A stretch of 64,000 nt of DNA from assembly GCA_038496445.1 (NCBI GenBank), contig JALMLS010000216.1:186001-250000 (forward strand), read 5' to 3'. Positions within the stretch are counted from its first letter, which is position 1. The number at the start of each line of letters is the position of its first letter. The DNA comes from Trichosphaerium sp. ATCC 40318 (lineage: Eukaryota; Discosea; Flabellinia; Trichosidae). Positions 39,796-53,300 of this stretch are shown one piece after another. A program made the position numbers and the translations under genes. The notes beneath the pieces are model-generated. The model ran no database searches. It worked only from the letters and a program-made list of their open reading frames with translations, and had not been told where the DNA came from.

Positions 39796-42700
39796 TTACG
39801 CAAATAAGCGATGGCTTGCTGATTTCATTTGTATAATGTTCTTAGCTGCAGAATCATCCTTCTGTTCAACAGCTGCATCTTCTAATATCTCTTCTTGGAC
39901 TTGCGCTTGACGCATAAATCCATCTAGTTTCTCAGCTTGTTTGATAAAGTTAATATACTGCCTTTGGTGTGATTTTGAGAACATAGCACGTTGGAGAAGA
40001 CGTTGATGAGATATGAGATTAACACGTGCTTCTTTATATTCTCCAAACTGTGCCATTTCAGCTGATTGTTGAACAGCTTTCATAGCAACAACAGAAGCAG
40101 CAATATTTTTCTCAGCTTCTTCAATTTCATGTGTAGTAGGTAGTGATCTTGTTTCAACACGAAGTACCTTAGCTCCATTCGGTTGAATGTATTCTATCTA
40201 AAGTAAACAATCCATCAGTATGTCACTAAAAAGGAGCTGCAATTTTGAGCCCAGACAACTAACGTACTTGAACTTGGAAGTTAAGTGACTTTGGTTCCTT
40301 AAAGAACTCTATTGGTTTGAACGAGAAAGTAACATCAGTGTCTTCGTTGACATTACCCAACTCTCTAACAGATTTACATTCGCCGGAATCTGCAAATTCA
40401 AGGCTCTTATGACTAACAACGGTACATGTAAGACCAGTAGCAATAACAGGTTTACTCATAATCTTTGCTACCTGAAAAAAAAAACCCAAACGTCAATAAA
40501 AACTTGATGAAGTTCTACAGCAAACAACGTCGTACCTGTTGGTTTAGATCTAATGGATTTACTATATCTACAACACCAGCAGTCTTATCGGCAAGCACAC
40601 CAACAGTTTCAACTGATGTATCATCACCACGGATACTAATAAAGTTGATAGTGGTTCCATTTGATTTGGCAATATCGGCCATCTTCTCATAGTCAATTTT
40701 AGCTTTTTTCTTTGATGACTCTGAAGATCCTATCTGTCCGACACCAAAGTTGGCAAGACCATCAGTACATACCATTACTAAATATAACACGTGAGTGGAG
40801 TATAACAGAAAGCAAATGAACAGGAAAGAAAAAAAGGACGCACTCTTTGATCCAGGGCTAGAGGAAGCCATACCAATGGCGTAACATACAGCTGGTCCAA
40901 GAGCAGTTGATCCTTCTTCAGAAATGCGATCAACTACATTTGTGAGTTGGTCAGCGCATTCTGATGCTGGCTTAAGTTTGTGCGTTTTGAAGTATTCTTC
41001 TCCCTGTGAGCTAATGAGACTAATGTGACTTCAAAGAAAAGAAAAAAGTGGAATCTACTTACACCTTTTACAAGCGTGTTTATCCTTGCATAGTTTCTTC
41101 GATTTATGTAGTCTGGTTTTCTAGATGTACCATCACCATAAACAGCGATGCGAGTACCGAAAGTGATAAGAACTGGTCTTGAGTTTGGAAATCTGTACTT
41201 CATTTGCTGCAACTGAATATGTACAGCTGAAAAAAAGGGTGAGCGAGAAAGAACAAACGTGACATGTTACATACCTGCTTGGATACACTGCATGCGTGAT
41301 ACGTAGTCCGAGTTTTTACTCTTCTTGGCAATAGCCTCCGGTAAGTTTGTTCCTCCCTCTACTTTCGTAGTAACTGTCATAGATCCTGAAATATCAACAC
41401 AAAAAATAACAAGTGCTTCATCCATAAGATTCTTATCAACCTTCCCACTTCCTTCAGATACAGCAGGGTTCAATACATATTCAACAGTCTGTTGATTAGG
41501 CTCCTCCCCTTCTTCTAACATTATCTCATTCTCAGTATCACAGAAGGAGCACTTCCAGGTAAAGGTAGCTACAAAAAAAAAGTTAAAATAAAAATAACTT
41601 GTTCTTTCCTTTTTCAACGTACTGTCATCGATTTTAGTAAGCTTTGAGCTGTGATTCATGATAGCAGGACATTCGTTGCAATATGTAGGTTCTCCAGTCA
41701 TCTCAACAGCTTTCCCTTTACTCTTATCAAGTGCTTGCATTGGCACGTGAATGATATTTGTAGTACTAAGCTCATGCTTGATTGGTTCTCTGTCAGCTAA
41801 ATAAAACTTAGCGAAATAAGGCAAAACCCAAAAAACACTGAGATTAAGGATTAACCTAGTAACGGACAATAGTCCAATCACCATGTTCTTCAACAAAAAA
41901 AAAAAAATTCATATATGAACGTACCTTGCGGTATAAGAGTCTTTGCCCAAATGATCTCAGTTCGTTCAGCTTCTTTGTTATTAGCTACTTGTTGAGACTT
42001 CTCAGGTAGTCCGACAACCTTAGGGTTTGTGGAAGCTCCGCCAGTCCATTGTCCTCTAGAAAATACTTCTTAGAAACAATCCTTCGACAAAGAAAAAGTG
42101 CAGCGTACGATGTTCCCCAAGGGCACTTTGTATCAATGATACTTGGTCCATACTCTTCATATTCTTCTTTGCTTATAGCCATATCTAAAAACGTTGGTAG
42201 TGATCCTAGAATTGAACCACCAATCCAAGCAGAATACTTTCTCTCTGGTGGTGCTATAACGTTTGCTTTTGTTATATTATTCGGAACCATGGCAGTGATA
42301 TCTTTTTTCAACCTTTCTGCGTATCCAGGGAACATAGTATTTCCGCCAGCAAGCACAATATTAGCAAACAAATCCTACAAAAAAGTTCCAAAATCAGAAA
42401 AATAGCTGAAACCTTTCTGTAACTTGTGCACTTAACGTACCCTTCTAAGATCAACGTCTATAGACCAAATAGAGTTAAATACAAGGTCAGCAACACCAGC
42501 ACTTTCCATACCGATAAACGAAGGCTATGGTGGTTGTTTAATGGTGAAAACAGGCAAAAGAAGAAAAAGTAGTCGTACTGCAAACATTGCTTCTGCACAA
42601 CGGAAACGTTCATTGGCAATAGTAATGATTTGTCCATCAGGTAGTTCATATCGTTTTTCCAAAGCAGAAGAAGAAGAACACTTTCTCATTTCCTCTTCAA

Positions 42701-44592
42701 AATCCAAAGAAACGTAGCATAGTTTTTCTAAAGTTTATATTAGAAATCTGATTGTTTTTGTTCTACCAAAAAACCTCCTAACCTTTAATGTCTTTAATAA
42801 TATCTCTCTCACTTGTTGTTGTGAAAGAATATCCACGTTCAGTAAGGATCTTCATTAGGTAGTCTGTAAGATTACCACCAGCAATATCAAGGCGTCTTAT
42901 ACCATGCATAATAGGAAATCCTTGCTGAAGAAAACTTTAGCACTAAAAACGCCCAATAACTTCGAACAACGTACATAAACTGGAACAACATTTGTGACAC
43001 CATCACCAGAATCTAACACGACACCAGTAGTCCTTCCAGTTTGAAATAACGCAAGAACGCTTGACATTGGTTGGTAATAAGCTGGAACATTAAATGACTC
43101 AAACATAATCTAAAAGAACAGTATTAATAAATCACTTCTTTGCTACTAGTTTCTTATTCTATTTATACCTGCGTAGCTTTCCGCCTGTTTGCTAAAGAAG
43201 TGAGAGGACATTCTGTAGATATTACAGGATGTTCCTCTGGAGCAACACGCAATTCATTGTAAAAAGTATGATGCCACAATTTTTCCATGTCATCCCAATT
43301 TGTTACTATACCGTGTTCTACTGGGTATTTCATTGTCAAGATACCTCTCTTAGCTCGAGCTTCATCACCTACATAACAGTCTTTTTGACCCATACCAACC
43401 TAAGTTTCAACCATTACAAAACAGCAACTTTTCAGAAAGAAAAAAAAAAAGGCAACTAAAGATTACCATAACACCTCTATGTCTGGGGCGTCCCACAATT
43501 GATGGCAAAACAGCACAAGGAGCATCATCCCCGGAAAATCCAGCCTTCATCATCCCAGATGAGTTATCTATAACAACAGTCTCACCCACATCATTATCAG
43601 TGGACAAAGCCAAAGCGTTTTTTACTTTTGGCTGAAACAGAGCTGGTACTGCAGATGGAGCTACTGAAGGTCTGAAAGTATGAAATATCATTAACAAGAT
43701 ATCACAGTTGATGTTAACACGTACGCAGATACTTTGGCAAGTTCATCTTGTCCTGTGGGGTTATTTTGTTCTTCCTCTTTTTTCCTTAATTCAGCTGATC
43801 TTTTCTCTTCTTCTTCAGCCATCTTACGTCTTTGTTCACGTAGTTTTGCTTCTGCTTTAACACGCCTTTGTTGCTCTTGTTTTACGCGCTTCTTTGACAA
43901 GGCATCGTATGTTGAAGCTTTTCCTTTCTAAAAATAGTTATTGCCTTGTTTTGGTACAACGCTCTCGTTGTAAGTGTTTCTACCTGAAATCTAGGCTGCA
44001 GACGCCTTGCTGATGAGAAAACGCCCAAATGCGATGCTTCCGCGTCATTGTGCTGTGCTGCTTTACCGCTTGCCTGCACTGAGCGTTAGAATGTTTTTTG
44101 ACTCGCTTGATTTGTACCTTTGCTTGTTCGTGGCCCATTCGCACCAACTCTTGTATAAACGATTTGTCAAACGAGCTTTCACCCATTTCAGCAGCTTCTG
44201 CCCAAAGCTAAACGATTATGTTGAGTATTAACAACAGGCAGACTAAACGCTTACCTTGGCTTGCTCTTGAGCGCAGGCGGCTAGCCCGTCTTCTATTTCA
44301 TCTGCACCATTTGTTAACCGCTAGAACACGTTTCGAGCAATCTTACCTTGATAAATCTCTTCTTCGGGCTCTTCCTATAGTAAGAAAAGGTAGAGCGAAC
44401 CATTTGATTACTATTTCACAGCTTTTGGGTACCTCTGGGATGTATACTATTTCAGAAGCAAATTTTAAGCTCATTGCGTTGTTGGTTATTACAATTAATT
44501 GCTCTCGTAAACGATTCAACAAAACTGTGACAAAAAAAGTCGTTCAAAGTAAAGAAAACACATGGGAATTTCTCAGCTTTGTTTAACACCAT
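39796..44592 (-). CDS. Chimeric actin-domain / zinc-ribbon / VWA-domain protein
   Basis: Reads from [20 protein letters not shown] (44592). The N-terminus of about 240 residues is helical ([30 protein letters not shown]-like look), then a charged coiled coil ([20 protein letters not shown]). A complete actin domain follows: [141 protein letters not shown]. Nucleotide loops look intact. An intron (about 42089-42035) then joins WGTS to [14 protein letters not shown] in frame, leading to YCNECPAI...[10 protein letters not shown] (Cys4 ribbon), [11 protein letters not shown] (MIDAS D-x-S-x-S), [22 protein letters not shown], and a beta-rich/helical tail ending SASHRLFA. The zinc ribbon plus VWA resembles proteins annotated in amoebae and invertebrates as circularly permuted Ras. 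Total about 1200 residues. Confidence 0.8.
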
Positions 44593-44688
44593 TCTTGATA
44601 TCGTAGAGATTAAGATCAGATTGGTATCGTCTAAAGTTCAAATCACAATAAGAGTGCAGCTTCTTCACTCATCAAAATGTACATTTAT

Positions 44689-47600
44689 TTACATTCGGAA
44701 CCTTCCAAAGCGGTTGGTTCGACCTGTTATATGATCTGAAACATAATTCTCAATACTGTGTGGTAGGATCTCACTGTTTGCCATAAGAGTGCTGAAACTC
44801 TTAGTACGGATAAGCATTGGTCTCTTTTTAGGACTATTTTTAGGTTTATGTACTGCACCTCCTGTAGAAAACAATCAGCATTAAGAGCTACAACACTAAA
44901 AAAAAACCATAGAAGATTTTGTCACGTTTTTTGTTTACAAGCATGTACCTTTCGCTTTTTCTCTTTTGTAAGTTACAAAACGTTTGTGTTCTATTGTATC
45001 TTTAACCACAAACCTTGCAACATGTACACGGCTATCTTGACCCATTCTACAATGTAGAATAAGTATGAAGTACATACAAAACCCCAAAAAGTAGTAGAGC
45101 GTACCTATAAGCTCTACCAATAGCTTGAGATTCAGTAGCATCAATCTCTTCCTTAGTACCGATTGCAGAGTCTATCACCATGTTAATACAGATGAAGGCA
45201 GCTAAAGACGTTGCAAAAGAAAACAGATTAGTACCAAGGAGAATTATGTGTTTGGCATTCATCAAGTTTGTTCCTGATGCCGCTTTCTTTGTGCTAAGAA
45301 GTAAAACACGAACATCTTGGCCTTCAGTATCGTTAAAAGATTTGATAGCCTTTTCTCTTCTGAAGACACTCCTTAAAAAAACCAGTTTTAGTACTTTCCT
45401 TTGTTAGCTTTGACTGATTTACCCTTCGATAGATGTGCTGTATATTCCGTGTTGGAATAATACACCAGCTACTGCGTGAAGTACATTTGTAAACTATGGT
45501 GTATATTAGACATGTAGAATGTGGTGGGAGTAAAGAGAACGTACGCTAGAAAACAAAATAATTTTTGCTGTTCTTGTTTCTTTCCATATACTCTCAAGGT
45601 ATTCAATCAGCACAGATATTTTAGAACCATACAAAATCAATCTTTCTTCTTTCTTTAGACCAACATACATCTGGTTGGGATATCCTTTCTAAACAAAAAG
45701 TCAGAGGTAAACAGGAAACACCTTTTAAAGCTATCCTTAACCACTAGTTATCGTACCTTAATAAGGTTTGATTCAAACTTAAGTTTAGGCCTCAATGCCT
45801 TTGTTAGTTGTGCTATTGTCGCATCTTCTTCAACATTTAATGAGCGAGCTGCTGCAGCCTTTTGCAGTTTATTTACTGTTGCATTTTCTAAAACAGAAAG
45901 TCCTAAACTTCTAGTTTTTGCCTTGATATTAAGCTTGGGCTTTTCCTTTTGCAAAAGATGCGTCAACAATCAACAAGATAAGGTGTTCTTAGAGAACTAA
46001 GCAACGCACTATTTCAAGAAGATCATCAAGAGCTTCATTCAAGTGCTTACACAGCTGAATAGAATCACGTTTTTCTTGTTTCAGTTTTTCTATTCTCGAT
46101 TTCGTTGTCCTAGTTTGTTGCCTTATACCTTCTTTCTGTGTCAAATATAAGTAAACACATGTACATTAAGGGTGTCTAGTAAAGACAGCAATATACAACA
46201 CCGTACCACAAGTTTTTTTAGTTTTTTTTTAAGTTTGGCGATTTCAATCTCATTACTTTTTTGTAGCGCTTTGTGACTGTTGACAGTTGTCTTCATAGAT
46301 TAAGTATTTCATTTATGACAAGTAACAAACGTGTCTAAGTACCTTAATCAATTTTTTTGTTTCATCATAGAGTGCAGGTAGCATTGGACCTTCTTTTGCG
46401 CTAGTAAGTGAACAAAGCATGCCAAGATCTACACAACATTAAAAAACCCAGCGTAGCAAGCCACATGTGAGACTTTTAACATGTCATATGCCCTACCCAT
46501 AGTATTGCATAATCTAGCAACTCTATAATGAACCCTTTGGATAGGGTGAAAGTCAACAAGCTCCTTTAAAGGAAAGTTAGTACCAGACACAAATAAAAAA
46601 ATATGTTTCATACTAAGATCTCTTTGTATGGTGGTATCTCCCAATCGTCTTTTGCGCTTTCTTTAGTGTGTCTCCACATATAATTATTGAATAATATATC
46701 ACTTAGAATCCATCTAATATAAATAAGCAAACAACCCTAGAAAGTTGAAGACCGAAAACCACATACGTCCTGTATTCTTCTGCAGCACTTTTGTTATCCC
46801 AATTTGTATGAGGTTGTCGAGTACCAGATAGTATATCTTGGATTGAGAAACCATACCGAGATACTCTTCAAAGGGATTTTAGATTGAAGCTATAAAATGG
46901 GTAATAATCATACCCATAGCGTGGATCACTACAAACTTTGTCTCTTGTAGGTCTTAATACTTCTCCAGTTAAGAAATTCAGAACACCAGGAAGTACAGGA
47001 CTTTTATAAATATTAATACAAGTCAAATAGCACTTATATAAGCTTACCTTTTAGGGAACGGTGTTCCAGTCACATACCACCTGAACTTGGATTGAAGGGA
47101 TGACAGGTAAGCTGAGGAATTATGAGATTGAATTTTCTTAAAAACACTACGCACAGTGCCATTGCTTTTTAAATAGTAGTTCATGTCCTTCATCAAGTAT
47201 TAATCGATGCCAGTAAATTAAATTCAATCCCTTTGTTCCCATTGATGCAATATAGTTTTTGTTACCAAGGAGTTGATGTGAAACAATAACAACATCTGTT
47301 CGATAAACAATAACTTGTCAGAAATGTTTAAGAATAGGTTGCAGTACCAGCCTCCAAAAGTGACTTCTTAGATGCTTTAGCTAGTGATTTCATGGTTGTG
47401 AGTTTTATAACTGTCATATCCCGCGTTGTTCTGTTTTTCATTTCGCCAGCCCATTGCTGAGCTAAGTGACTAGGACAGCATACTAAAGGAAAAAAATAAG
47501 ATAGGTTGATCAATGCGACTGTTTGCTGAAATAAAAAAAGTTACAGTACCAAGTGTAGCCTTAGAACAAGGTTTGCCTTCTATGGTTTCATCTTTCTCAA

Positions 47601-49610
47601 AATCAGACTCGTTATTCAAAATAAGGGCGAGGACTAAGTGTAATAGTTAATAGAGTATTCGCTAAGAAAAAAAACAAAAAGAATTCAAATAATGGTCCGA
47701 TTGACAAACAAGCCTACATACTTTCTATTGTTTTACCTAAAACGCATTGTTAGAAAGTTGAGTTGATATAGGTTACATTTTTTAGGTAAGTACTCACCAA
47801 GACCCATCTCATCAGCGAGAACACCACCGCGAAACTTTGCTTCTTTTTTATATTTGCCATATTGATCACTTGATATTACTAGCTTCTCGTTTAAATCGAA
47901 CATGATATTAGCACCTGATGTTGTCCAAGGTACAAGAGGTAAATATTTAATGTCTAGGCAAAAAGTGTTAGTAAGAAAACTAATGCGATCACCAAATCGA
48001 TTATTTGATTGAAAGTTGTATGACTTACATTCTCCTGCAGCTATCTGGCCTTCAACACCCACCATCCAACTCACACATTGTAGCTGGTAATTATACAATG
48101 TCAAATTTAAATCAGGAGGATTCTCAATAGTGTCTAGAACGCTCTAAACAAATTATTACCACCCGAAAAATTACAAAGTATCAGTTAGACATGCCTGGAT
48201 TTTTGGCTTCTCAAAGTCATAGCTTGCAACATCCAAAAGGCCACCTAATTTGGGATATAACTGACACAACACACAGTGAATTAGAATGTGTTGATTTGCA
48301 ACCTCTGAACCCTTCGCAATTTTTCGTTCCAATCTATTGAAAAGATCAGTTTATTTCAATCCTGAGAACAACTCCAATTTGATTTGAGGAACACGTACGC
48401 TCTTATGTTTATGTAAAGATCAACATTTACACAGGAGTCTGAATGAGGCATTTCTGCGCTGCGCTCAAACTTCCAAACTGATTCCTGCAGAACATAAGTA
48501 ATTCTCAAGAAAGATAAAAAAAAACTAGTGTCAAACCTTTTTCAATGGCTCTACACTGAATGAAGGATTGTATATATTATAATGTTTAATAGATAGCTTA
48601 GACCTTGCTAGACTTCCGACAAAAATACTTTTTCCCTTCTTGTTAAATCCCTACAAACCGAAACTGTAAAAAAACAAGAAATACGAAAATATCGAAATTT
48701 CAAAGCATAAAAGAAACATTTCACACATGTGATACCACGTGCTACAAAAGCTGTTGATTTTGATTCCTGACGTGTACCGAAATATGAAGAAAGGACTTAG
48801 TGCGTGATCTATATTCTTTAAAACGCTTTTGAAGAGATGTTGTGCTTTCCATAGTAATGGAATGTATACCCTTCTCGTAAACATAAATTTTTTTTTTACC
48901 CATCAACTCCTTTATCCAATTGCCAACGACAGAAGCAGATGATTTTACCCTCTAACGCTCAAAATCAGACTGTACAGTATTACCAAAGGTCACATAGAAT
49001 CAAGTCCTTTGTAGTACAAGAGAAAGAGACCTTCAACCAAAAAAAGAAAAAAAATAACAAAGAATTCAACAACAAAAAAAAAACGCACTTCAAACGATAG
49101 AGTATCAATAATTTGCCAATTTAATGTAATATCCTTTGATATATGCCACCAATGTATCTAAAAAAAGGTGTTAATTACACAAGTTCCTTCAGAAAATATA
49201 AAAACGACTGTACGTTTACTAAACCGCTTCTCTTTACGTCGCTACTGTGTAAATACGTAAAGATTTGCAGTAAAATTTCGCTTGGCAAAAACGGCGCCTC
49301 CTCAACGTCAATCGAAGTTAAAATTGCCTCCGGTTCATCTTCATCCATTGAATCAGCGATATCGTCTACTTCCAGGTCTTTTGGTGACTCAGGCTGTTTA
49401 AACTTAATTTTGCGCTTTTTCTTTGGCCTAGCCACTACTTCTATGTCATCAGTGTCTATATCCGCCTCGCGCCCTTTTTGATTTCTTGTAATGCGTTTTC
49501 TTTTTGGTTTGCGCTCCTACTCTCTGTTAGACCACACAATGCACCCACAGGGCAACCTGGACTTCCATATCATCCGGCACATAATCACAGTCATCATGTG
49601 TGTACGACAT
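44689..49610 (-). CDS. SNF2-family ATPase with N-terminal F-box
   Basis: Start MSYTHDDCDYVPDDMEVQ (49610); a 41-nt intron leads to ERKPKRKRITRNQKGREADI and another basic patch (RPKKKRKIKF), likely nuclear signals. An F-box follows: FLPSEILLQIFTYLHSSDV, with WWHISKDITLNWQIIDTLSF. Then the SNF2 core: YNYQLQCVSWM, FRGGVLADEMGLG joined to KTIES (motif I), CPSHLAQQWAGEM (Ia), YWHRLILDEGHEL (motif II, DEGH), WYVTGTPFP (III). The C-terminal RecA lobe has NAKHIILLGTN and ATESQAIGRAYR, then GQDSRVHVARFVVKDTIEHK. Such ATPases remodel or translocate on DNA; the F-box suggests coupling to SCF ubiquitination. Ends GRTNRFGRFRM. Over 20 exons. It lies 97 bp upstream of the actin chimera on the same strand. 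Confidence 0.82.
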
Positions 49611-50349
49611 GTCAATTGTTAGTTTTTTGGCACTTGTATTGCGTTGACTGGTTTAAGAATCTACACTGCGCTGTACAAGCAGAGAATACCCTACTAACAA
49701 CGCTAACACAAAGCTATGCAACTAGTTTATCAACAAATGTAGAAGCGTGCAACACAGTTTTTGTAATTGATACAATTTGCCTAAAATTGAGAATGCGAAA
49801 ATACCTAAGCTAAAAATAAATTGACAGCACTGGCAGTACCTTTTCTCACCACTGCATTAACGAAATAATTTCTTATTACTTTACAGTACGATGTCAAGAA
49901 CTCTTTAAGGAGGGAGGAATGTTTCTTGAAGACAGTTAATGATCGAGATGTAGTGCTATATAGCCCTATAACTTATGTATATATGTAAACAATAGATAGG
50001 CCCAACTCATATACCACTCCTCTTGTTATATCCTCTCCGTTACAGGTGATGAGTCACAGTTTTGGCACTTTACGATGTAAGGAATGTCATTCTGAAGAAA
50101 CCTGTGGCAGTAACACGTTGACATTCAAAAATTTCATTTATCAATAAGGCACAGTAAAGTCTTAACTTTTTGTAATTTATAAGTTTTGTATCAAACTCGC
50201 ACGTTCCTTTGTGTTAATAGTTCACTAGCAAGATTTAAAAACATACATCGTGTATACTAGATAATATAGGATATGTATAGGAAATAGTTGAAAGCATAAC
50301 TGTCAGTGAATACAAGTAAAACTCACGCAAAGCGACGTTGAACAAAGAT
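49611..50349. other. Intergenic region, no gene seen
   Basis: About 740 bp. Plus-strand open frame 49478-49813 overlaps the first exon of the SNF2 gene and has no ATG-led family-like content. AT-rich remainder without motif. Confidence 0.3.
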
Positions 50350-53300
50350 TTACTTACTTCTACTTCTTTTGAAAAAAACTTCGCCGGTAGCATTAGTTCT
50401 AGAACTTATCAGTTAGACTGTATTACACTGTCTGAAGATATGAAATAACTTGTTTTAATAAAGGACGAAGGACATACCTGCTAGTAGCAAAAGGGTATTT
50501 TTCCAATGATTCTAAAGCTAATTTCTCTATGTTTTTCTGTCCTTCCAACAACGCTGGCGGTACAATATCTGACGCTTTGATTGTGTCTGCTGAGAATTCA
50601 ATATACTTGTCACCCTAAACAGCACAGGGTTAACAACAAAAGCTCTTGTCTGCATAATAAAGGTCGTACATAAGATTTTTTCTTTTTGCTGGTAGGGTTT
50701 ATTTCAAGATCAAGGTATGATTCTACATCAAACACTTGCTCAACGATTTCTGTGACAATCTGAAGAGACTGCCGTTTGTCTATTGACTTACGCAATATAT
50801 TCTTATAGCATAATGACACTAACGCACATCCTTCATCCATAGCTTCCTTTAAATCTTCGTTTCTTACTTTACACAAACCACGAGCACTTATCTTATAGAA
50901 AAAAAATCAGTTACTTTCATGTGTCAACCAATTATGTACCTCAGTCTTTAGTATGCCGTCATACTCTGATCGCATTGCTTCATTTATTTGGGTCCTTATT
51001 TTTCTATAGTCAATACCTTCAAACCATACGCAAAGACCAATACGTTCAAGCTCATTGTCAACTTCTTTTACTTTCGATATTAACTTGGTACGTAAATCTT
51101 CCACTTCCTTAAGTTGTGTTTGCTCTAATTCGCTTTGTAATATTTTATCCAAGTAGAACTACATCCGTGTTAAATAAAGTGAGAGAGAAAAGTAATAGAA
51201 CTTACCTTTATTGCATTCAAAACATCATCTTTTGATATTATCTTGAAATCTGTTGCATCTATAATACCTGGTCCTGACTCTCTCCATACAACAACACTAT
51301 CTTGTTGAGGAATCCTTTAAAGATGCGCTTAATACAGTTACTAAAAGAAAAATACACTCACCTTCCAAGAGGTCGGATTAACAAATAAAAAGCAACTAAA
51401 CAAAAAAAGTAAGCAAACAACTTTTATACTGCTGTTGACGTACGAAAGTCCCATAAAGTTACAAAATTATAGTAAACATAACTTAACCCTTGAATTAATA
51501 ATATTAAAGCAGGCTCTAGGGTATTAGAAGAAATAACAGGTAATGTAGCCAAGACACCTTAAAAACAACGCAATAAGAACTAAATAAATATGTTGTTAGT
51601 TACCGATTAATTGACTTCCAAACATGTAGAAAAGGGGGCTAAGTATTTTGTATAGCTGAATGCGAGATGAAACGTCCATTGTGTACATATCTAATATAAG
51701 TGCGTTCCATAGATAGTCAGTAACACCCCAACCTGTTAGTTTTTAAAAGTAAGAATAAACCAAGAAAACTTAGCACTTTTCATCTTACCAACGCCAATTA
51801 CAGGTGACGCTACAGTACCCCCAACCGTGATTAAGGCATGCCCTGTTGCAAAAATCGGGAAACTAATTAGGTTGTACGCGGTGAGTAAAGGTCCTGGGAA
51901 TAAGTAAGAATGCAACATAGAAAAAACTGTTACTAACCTTTAATGCAATAGTAGTAAATAATATTGACTGGTCGGACTAAAAACTTAGGGAATAATCCTC
52001 TATCTGGTTTCTTTTCAAACTTTCTCTAGATAGAGTAACATTTTTCCATACACCTGTAAGACTTTAGCCAAAATGGAAAGACGAAAAAAAACAAACACAA
52101 TAAATGTTAAGTCTCCTTTAACTAAATTTAAGTCATACGGCTGATACGGCCACGCCAAGATAACACTATCCTTTGTTTTTTATGTATTAATTTACATGTT
52201 GTCGTAGTTTGCTTCTTGAAACTACACAATGCCTACAGCCTGTTAACTTAGTTTAAAAAACATACACGACAGAAAAGTAAAATTACGAAGAATGTTCAGT
52301 ACGTTAAGTCCATAAGGACCAAGAAGAGCATAAGCAAGGCATGTGTTAGCAATATTAGCCGCCGCACATAATACTGATAGTAGAGCATTATAAAACCTCC
52401 AACCTAGTTCAGAAAATAAGGAGAAATATCCAGTACGTATTAACATTAAATTCTATGAAGGTACCAATGAATGTGCTTCTTGCACTTGTCTGTAAATCGT
52501 CTTTATACCACCGCTTGAGAACATGGCCTATGTCAGCAGCTGGTTCATGTAAGATTTCAACACAAGGACCATATACATCAGTAAACTCTTTGTGCAACTT
52601 TCCAAAAACTCTCGATGTTGGATCTTTACAAAAGTAAACGACTGACTCCTTTTACGTACTAACAGGACGTACTCTCTAAATATGAATTATACCTATGAGA
52701 CCCAATGAATAAACCTTCAGTTTGTTTATCTGTAACCTTCTTTGATCTTCAATAAGGTTTTTAAGTTGTTTCTTTATCCTCAAAGCATTTGCACTACTAA
52801 TCTTTATACGTTCAACATTATCAATCCATTTCGTTATCTCATCAATATCAACAAACTCTTTTCTTCCACCGAAAAATTCTTTAACCATTCTTCCATCACT
52901 CAATATAGCATCTACAACTTTAGGCTCTTTACCTTTAATGTCCTCATACATATAATCGCCATTGGGATGATGATAAAATTGCCTCACAAAGGCTTTGTAG
53001 GCTTGTTCTCTAAGATAATCAGTTAGCTATTTACCATTGTTCGCAATACCACCCAGTACTTCTTTTCCGTAGAACACGACTTTGTTTTCTTTTGAGGAAG
53101 CCCCACTATAGCACGAAATAGCATACGAAGAAACACTAGCAAAATAAGAAAATGAGTAGGCAAAGTAGAAAAAAACAAATTATGTTCAACTGTTTTGTTT
53201 GACTTACATCTCAAGTTTGCCGGCTTGAAGTAATCTGCAAGAATAATTGGTATTGAAGAAAGCCTTAATCTTTTTTTATACCAAGTTTCCCAGCTTAACA

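Noticed and set aside
41985-41985. End of a separate actin gene at this stop codon
   Set aside because: Using the GTACGC...CTAG intron keeps the frame into the zinc ribbon/VWA part, and the downstream half has no own ATG; the two-gene model is possible but weaker.
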